Part shown: positions 5,218-5,565 of the stretch, one piece after another
Numbering within the stretch: the stretch's first letter is position 1
How the letters are laid out: every line of letters starts with the position of its first letter
NCBI GenBank assembly: GCA_003482555.1
Contig: DMYQ01000156.1
Coordinates: 487-6,051 of the forward strand
From: Janthinobacterium sp.
GTDB taxonomy: Bacteria; Pseudomonadota; Gammaproteobacteria; Burkholderiales; Burkholderiaceae_D
Direction: 5' to 3'
Length of the DNA: 5,565 nt
Notes under the pieces: generated by a model
The model's database searches: none
Seen by the model: the letters and a program-made list of their open reading frames with translations, nothing else
What the model was told of the DNA's origin: nothing
Made by a program: the position numbers and the translations under genes

Positions 5218-5565
5218 CGGCTTCCCCCACCGTACCCTCGTCGGCCTTGTAGCTCTGCCCCGGTTTCAGCACCACCTTGCGGCCGGACGGCAGGCGCAGC
5301 GACAGCGTGGCATCCTTGCCGAGGGTGTTGGCGGCGTCGTTTTGCGGCACCTGGTTCAGCCACACGGTCGACTTGCCGCTGCTGCGGCGCACGATGCCGT
5401 TCAGCTCCACCGGCGCCGGCGCGGCCGGGGGCGGCGGCGCGGCGGCCGCTTCCTGGGCCACCACGCTGGCGGCTTGCTCGGCCGGCCTGGCCACGCCGCC
5501 GTCGCGCAAGGCGTCTAGCTGGGCCCGTTCGGACGGGGTGGCGAACAGGCGCCCCAGTTGCGGCG
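5207..5565 (-). CDS. Unrecognised protein, C-terminal part (N-terminus outside window), first visible gene of the pilin operon
   Basis: The 118 visible residues begin PQLGRLFATPSERAQLDALR, where RLF-TP-ER-x-LDALR is a pattern I recall at the start of mature regions in secretion- or pilus-associated hypothetical proteins of betaproteobacteria. A Pro/Ala-rich linker follows (EAAAAPPPPAAPAPVE), then a small, probably beta-rich domain starting LNGIVRRSSGKSTVWLN and ending in LPSGRKVVLKPGQSYKADEG. The 'LNG-x-V-x-R-SSG-x-x-x-VWLN' pattern loosely resembles the 'I-x-GI-x-x-x-x-x-x-AVING' strands of MshK/GspC/PilP-type periplasmic proteins; this is a resemblance, not an assignment. The reading frame is open to the right edge, so the start and any signal peptide are not visible; the in-frame TTG at 5509 is probably internal. 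Its stop (5207-5209) lies 11 nt inside the next gene, linking it to the pilin-like pair. Confidence 0.7.
   Translation of the reverse strand, partial: PQLGRLFATPSERAQLDALRDGGVARPAEQAASVVAQEAAAAPPPPAAPAPVELNGIVRRSSGKSTVWLNQVPQNDAANTLGKDATLSLRLPSGRKVVLKPGQSYKADEGTVGEADGR
5223..5228 (-). promoter_or_regulatory. Shine-Dalgarno sequence supporting the ATG at 5217
   Basis: GGGGGA on the minus strand is 5 nt before the ATG at 5217, inside the end of the upstream gene. It favours the long-leader form of the pilin-like protein over the internal TTG. Confidence 0.5.

Noticed and set aside
1..5565. CRISPR array, tRNA/rRNA genes, transposase or integrase genes, terminal inverted repeats
   Set aside because: I looked on both strands and found no regularly spaced repeats, cloverleaf-like sequence, transposase motif or flanking direct repeats.

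Overview
The window is about 65% GC, and every gene I can support lies on the minus strand, so transcription runs from high to low coordinates. The protein style (Ala/Arg-rich, GC-ending codons) together with an ACAD10/11-type phosphotransferase and a degenerate PulG-like pilin locus suggests a betaproteobacterium of the Burkholderiales, perhaps Oxalobacteraceae (Janthinobacterium/Massilia/Duganella type). That placement is inference from recalled family patterns. No rRNA, tRNA, insertion sequence, integrase or CRISPR array is visible.

Right part (5565 down to 2138): a tightly packed run of five genes. First is the C-terminal part of an unrecognised protein with a Pro/Ala linker and a small C-terminal domain (5207 to the right edge). 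Next come two tandem paralogous pilin-like genes (5217-4384 and 4367-3663), an ABC-2 type permease starting with GTG (3663-2896), and a membrane-anchored, probably TPR-like protein (2896-2138). Junctions are an 11-nt overlap, a 16-nt gap and two 1-nt overlaps (TAGTG and TGATG), so this looks like a single translationally coupled operon. The permease's ATPase partner is not in the window.

Middle part (2137 to 758): after a 127-bp gap with a strong palindrome and a possible promoter comes a third, different prepilin (2010-1432) with a textbook class III leader and a good ribosome binding site. A histidine phosphatase gene (1429-758) follows after only 2 nt.

Left part (757 to 1): a 134-bp gap with a likely -10 box and an ACGATCGT-centred operator-like palindrome precedes a phosphotransferase of the ACAD10/11 N-terminal type, cut by the left edge. 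Kinases of this type act on hydroxyacyl-CoA or related acids in some pathways, so the adjacent phosphatase may belong with it rather than with the pilins.

The most interesting part is the combination of three pilin-like proteins, an orphan ABC-2 permease and a conserved-looking helical repeat protein. This could be an envelope secretion or pilus-like assembly that does not match the standard T2SS or type IV pilus gene sets. This is a hypothesis from gene order and coupling; no machinery ATPase, secretin or prepilin peptidase is inside the window.
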